From: Lepidurus packardi
Taxonomy: Eukaryota; Arthropoda; Branchiopoda; Notostraca; Triopsidae
Direction of reading: 5' to 3'
NCBI GenBank assembly: GCA_023053545.1
Contig: JAKZAN010000005.1
Span: forward strand, 2,790,001-2,854,000
DNA length: 64,000 nt
The translations under genes were made by a program, and so were the position numbers. The stretch's first letter is position 1. Each line of letters opens with the position of its first letter. Shown here piece by piece: positions 61,420 to 64,000 of this stretch. The notes below the pieces were generated by a model. That model saw only the letters and a list, made by a program, of their open reading frames with translations, had not been told where the DNA came from and made no database searches.

Positions 61420-64000
61420 CTAATCCAAGTCCTCCGGAGACGTAAACTCAGGGCTTCGGTCATCTGCAATCTCACGATCCGGATCAGGAGCAGCTTCGGT
61501 GCTGGTTGAACAATAATTTAATGATGCTGACGGGTGATAGAGAGGTACGTCTGTTCTCTGGCGATAAAACAGGAGGTAGGCTGAAGATTTTACTATGCTC
61601 TGTTCACTTATATCCTGGACGTGGCTGTCATCCATGCAGCGCCAACCTAGAATTGAGAATTAAAACGTCAATTTCTATAAAAGCTAACCCTTTTTTCGTG
61701 TCGCTTTTCTTCTTCAATGTCATGTTACGAAACTGTATCCTTACCAACTTGATCCGCGCAACGCCCGTACGCAGTGTAATGACCACCTAGCATACCACCG
61801 TAATGGTTTACCACTCCATACAAGTCGTACACTGTGCTGGTATTGATGCTGCAACTATCGCCTACATAGGGAGCCAGATCTAGTCCTCTGCAATGCAAAA
61901 GGAAAAAAGCTCATTACATTAAAGATGTTTTTTTTCTTAAGACTTACTTGAGTGGGAATTCCACTAGTTTATCAATCTTATCTCTGAAAAGCAGGTTCTT
62001 GAAGGAAAACCGCTTTAGTTGAACAATGAGAACACGTGGTAAGCGCCACAATGCTAATTGCTTGGTAGCCTCACGGTGAGTTTTACACCTGTCGCAAAGA
62101 ACGCCCACTGTCAGTACAAGCAAGGCAGTTATTACAGGGTTATAGCAGTACCTGGGACAATACCATGCTTCTTCAGGAGACAGAGTTTCCGGTTGGGCGA
62201 ACGATTGTAGGCAATCTTCCAAGGTGCACGAAGCCCGAGAGTTAAATAGAGGTGTGGAATTGTAGTTGGTGGTCCAGTCTAAACTCCGCTTAGGCGCCAC
62301 CAGGCAGTAGGGTTCCGCTCGTTCATTATTACGCCAATCCATAGCCAAATAAGGGTAGTCGCTCAGGTTCATTAGTTCATCGCCTAATTGCGAAACCCCA
62401 TTGAAAAAACTCGTTACTGAGCTACTTCTCAACTTTGCATATCAATATCACCTTTATCCGTCAACCGGTCACGACCAGGCGCACTGAGGCCAGTCTGTAA
62501 AACCGGCTTGATGTAGAACACTTGTGATACTGTAGTTCCGGTAGCTTGTCCAACCTATGTTTGTGCAAATTACAGAGACAAATGAACTGCCAGATCTTTG
62601 TATGCACTCATTATCAATCTTTTACTTCACTACATCCCAACTCGCTTTCCATAGACTCGACTGTGGTCAGGTCGGCTTTGTTCAACGAGTCTTCCATCTC
62701 GTTACCGTTAGTTTCGTGCACCTGTTGGTAATCCACCGAGTGTCTATCCCAACAAGTTGTTCACGATTAAAAACACCTAAAATTTTGTAAAGGAACTTAC
62801 TTGGCGTAGCTGAGCATGGTGTTACAAATGTTCGAGTAAGTGGCTTCACTTTCGCGCATACTGATAATGAAGGGCAAGCCGACTAATTCAGGCGTCCGTC
62901 GGCACGATGCCTCATGATAACTCCAATGCGCTCGCTGACAGTTCTAGAGACGATTGAATGATTAAAAGTTGAACAAAAAGTGGCCAGCGAGAAAAACAAT
63001 GATACTTGGGTACATACCTTATCACAATACGCTACTTTATAGCATTTCGTGCAGCGCTTAAGCTTCAAGCCATTGGCCGGAGTAGCCTTCTTACATTCAG
63101 CACAGTGCACAGGCATGGCAGGCATTAATATGCGCTAACCAAATAAAAAGGAACATAAATAAGGCACCAAAGCGAAAATAATAACAATAATAATACCTGT
63201 ACTACGGTAACGTAATAAATATCCTCTCCAGTGTCCATACTATCGTCATCACGGGTCAACACCTCAAACGCCAGCAATGTTATATTGGAATTTATGCTTG
63301 AAATAGGTGTGTGATTGCCCAACATTCGCTTGAAATTACTCTTGTCAAGTTCTCCGACTTTGACAGCGCTAGGGTGTAAGCCGCATTTAGCAGCTATGTC
63401 TGCAATTATTGCGTCACACTTGCCATCAGCCGGGACGTTAACAGTCACCTAAACATGTCATATAAGTTAAACAATATAATGAAGTAAAACTGTGGAATAA
63501 GATTTAGTTTGTTATTTACCTTTATTGGCTGCTTATCGGAGTCGCGCCAGAACATGACCGCCGAGAAAGTTTTCCTTTGCTGGGGCAACGGGAGGGATAA
63601 GTACAAGAAAGGGTCGAATGTCACGGAAACCTTAATCATATTTATTAGTTGCAAGATTTAAACCAAAAACCTGTAGTACTTTATTGCACGCTGGACAAAC
63701 CAAAGTCGATTTGTACTGCCCCTGAAACAAGTCCACGATGATGGAATCATTCCGGGCTTTGTAAGTCTTCCAAGCTTCTTCGGCTACGGCATCATCCGAA
63801 CGACCATCCGATTCCACTGTATTTGTATACGGCTTATTCTTGACGCGATTTAAGTCCTGTAAGTTAGTGCAGACAGAATTAAGAAAAAAACTTGTCTCTC
63901 ACTTCATTCGATTAGTTGTAAAACTTTTAAGCAAAAGGGGGGGGGGGGGGGGGGGGGGTGAAGTGCAATGCCAAGAACTTAATACGATACCTCGTGTAAG
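61420..64000 (-). CDS. USP19: Ubiquitin-specific protease with internal MYND finger, USP19-like (partial, continues past right edge)
   Basis: A deubiquitinase. Exons join in phase: 63991-64000, 63680-63856, 63520-63630, 63197-63448, 63018-63134, 62801-62943, 62626-62743, 62452-62554, 62152-62383, 61948-62089, 61745-61887 and 61420-61646. The visible part covers the middle and end of the catalytic domain: HEDLNRVKNKPYT, DSIIVDLFQGQYKSTLVC with a zinc pair CPAC, then PFLYLSLPLP. A MYND finger follows (CAEC, CTKCYKVAYCDK, then NCQRAHWSYHEASC), the insertion typical of USP19. Then come GLPFIISMRESEATYSNICN, YPYLAMDWRNNE, WYCPRCKTHREATKQL, VLIVQLKRFSFKN and the catalytic His in HYGGMLGGHYTAYGR. 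The catalytic Cys and any CS domains lie past 64000. The C terminus is acidic (SPEFTSPEDLD) with no terminal membrane helix, unlike the human ER-anchored isoform. Confidence 0.94.
63937..63958 (+). repeat. Poly-G run of about 22 in a USP19 intron
   Basis: Unbroken G on the plus strand (C in the transcript) about 80 nt from a splice acceptor. Prone to length variation and sequencing error. Confidence 0.8.

Overview
The window is nuclear DNA from a compact-intron animal, most likely an arthropod. The reasons are GT-AG introns mostly 50-70 bp long, several recognisable metazoan genes, and a TGF-beta ligand whose mature domain looks like arthropod Maverick. A crustacean with small introns (Daphnia-like) fits, but the sequence alone does not fix the species. 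Exon boundaries below were read by eye from splice signals. They are supported wherever the codon phase joins correctly and the protein continues a known family.

Layout. 1-5599 (-): N-terminal motor domain of a kinesin-3 (Khc-73/KIF13 type), running off the left edge, with a 3.4 kb intron that holds a decayed pogo-like transposon between two copies of a 250-bp repeat. 5778-7711 (+): complete SERINC gene, head-to-head with the kinesin. 7938-10084 (-): SLC30 zinc transporter, tail-to-tail with SERINC. 11013-12383 (+): p53 with a conserved DNA-binding domain, tetramerisation domain and C-terminal SUMO-type motif. 12.8-13.9 kb (-): remnant of a BEL/Pao Gag. 16.3-17.5 kb (+): low-confidence Pro/Ala-rich gene or pseudogene. 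19177-23103: complete hAT transposon with an 8-bp target duplication and an apparently unbroken seven-exon, 725-aa transposase. 23.9-24.16 kb: short relative of the pogo element. 24971-26.1 kb (-): unassigned gene ending in a zinc-ribbon-like motif. 26.67-27.63 kb: mosaic scar made of copies of the NTAN1 5' end, the p53 3' end and the NTAN1 3' end. 28621-29969 (+): papain-family cathepsin. 30467-32423 (-): complete NTAN1. 41697-42511 (+): complete NAA10. 54437-56558 (-): Maverick-type TGF-beta ligand. 58.6-60.6 kb: two short inverted-repeat elements. 61420-64000 (-): USP19 with its internal MYND finger, running off the right edge.

The genes are mainly unrelated housekeeping and signalling functions and do not form one pathway. 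The notable feature is genome dynamics. Ordinary, tightly packed genes (1-12.4 kb) give way to a region rich in transposons and duplications (12.4-28 kb), and then to two long stretches without recognisable coding sequence (32.4-41.7 and 42.5-54.4 kb). The mosaic at 26.7-27.6 kb implies that p53 and NTAN1 were once convergent neighbours and were later separated. No CRISPR array, tRNA, rRNA or bacterial-type operon was seen.
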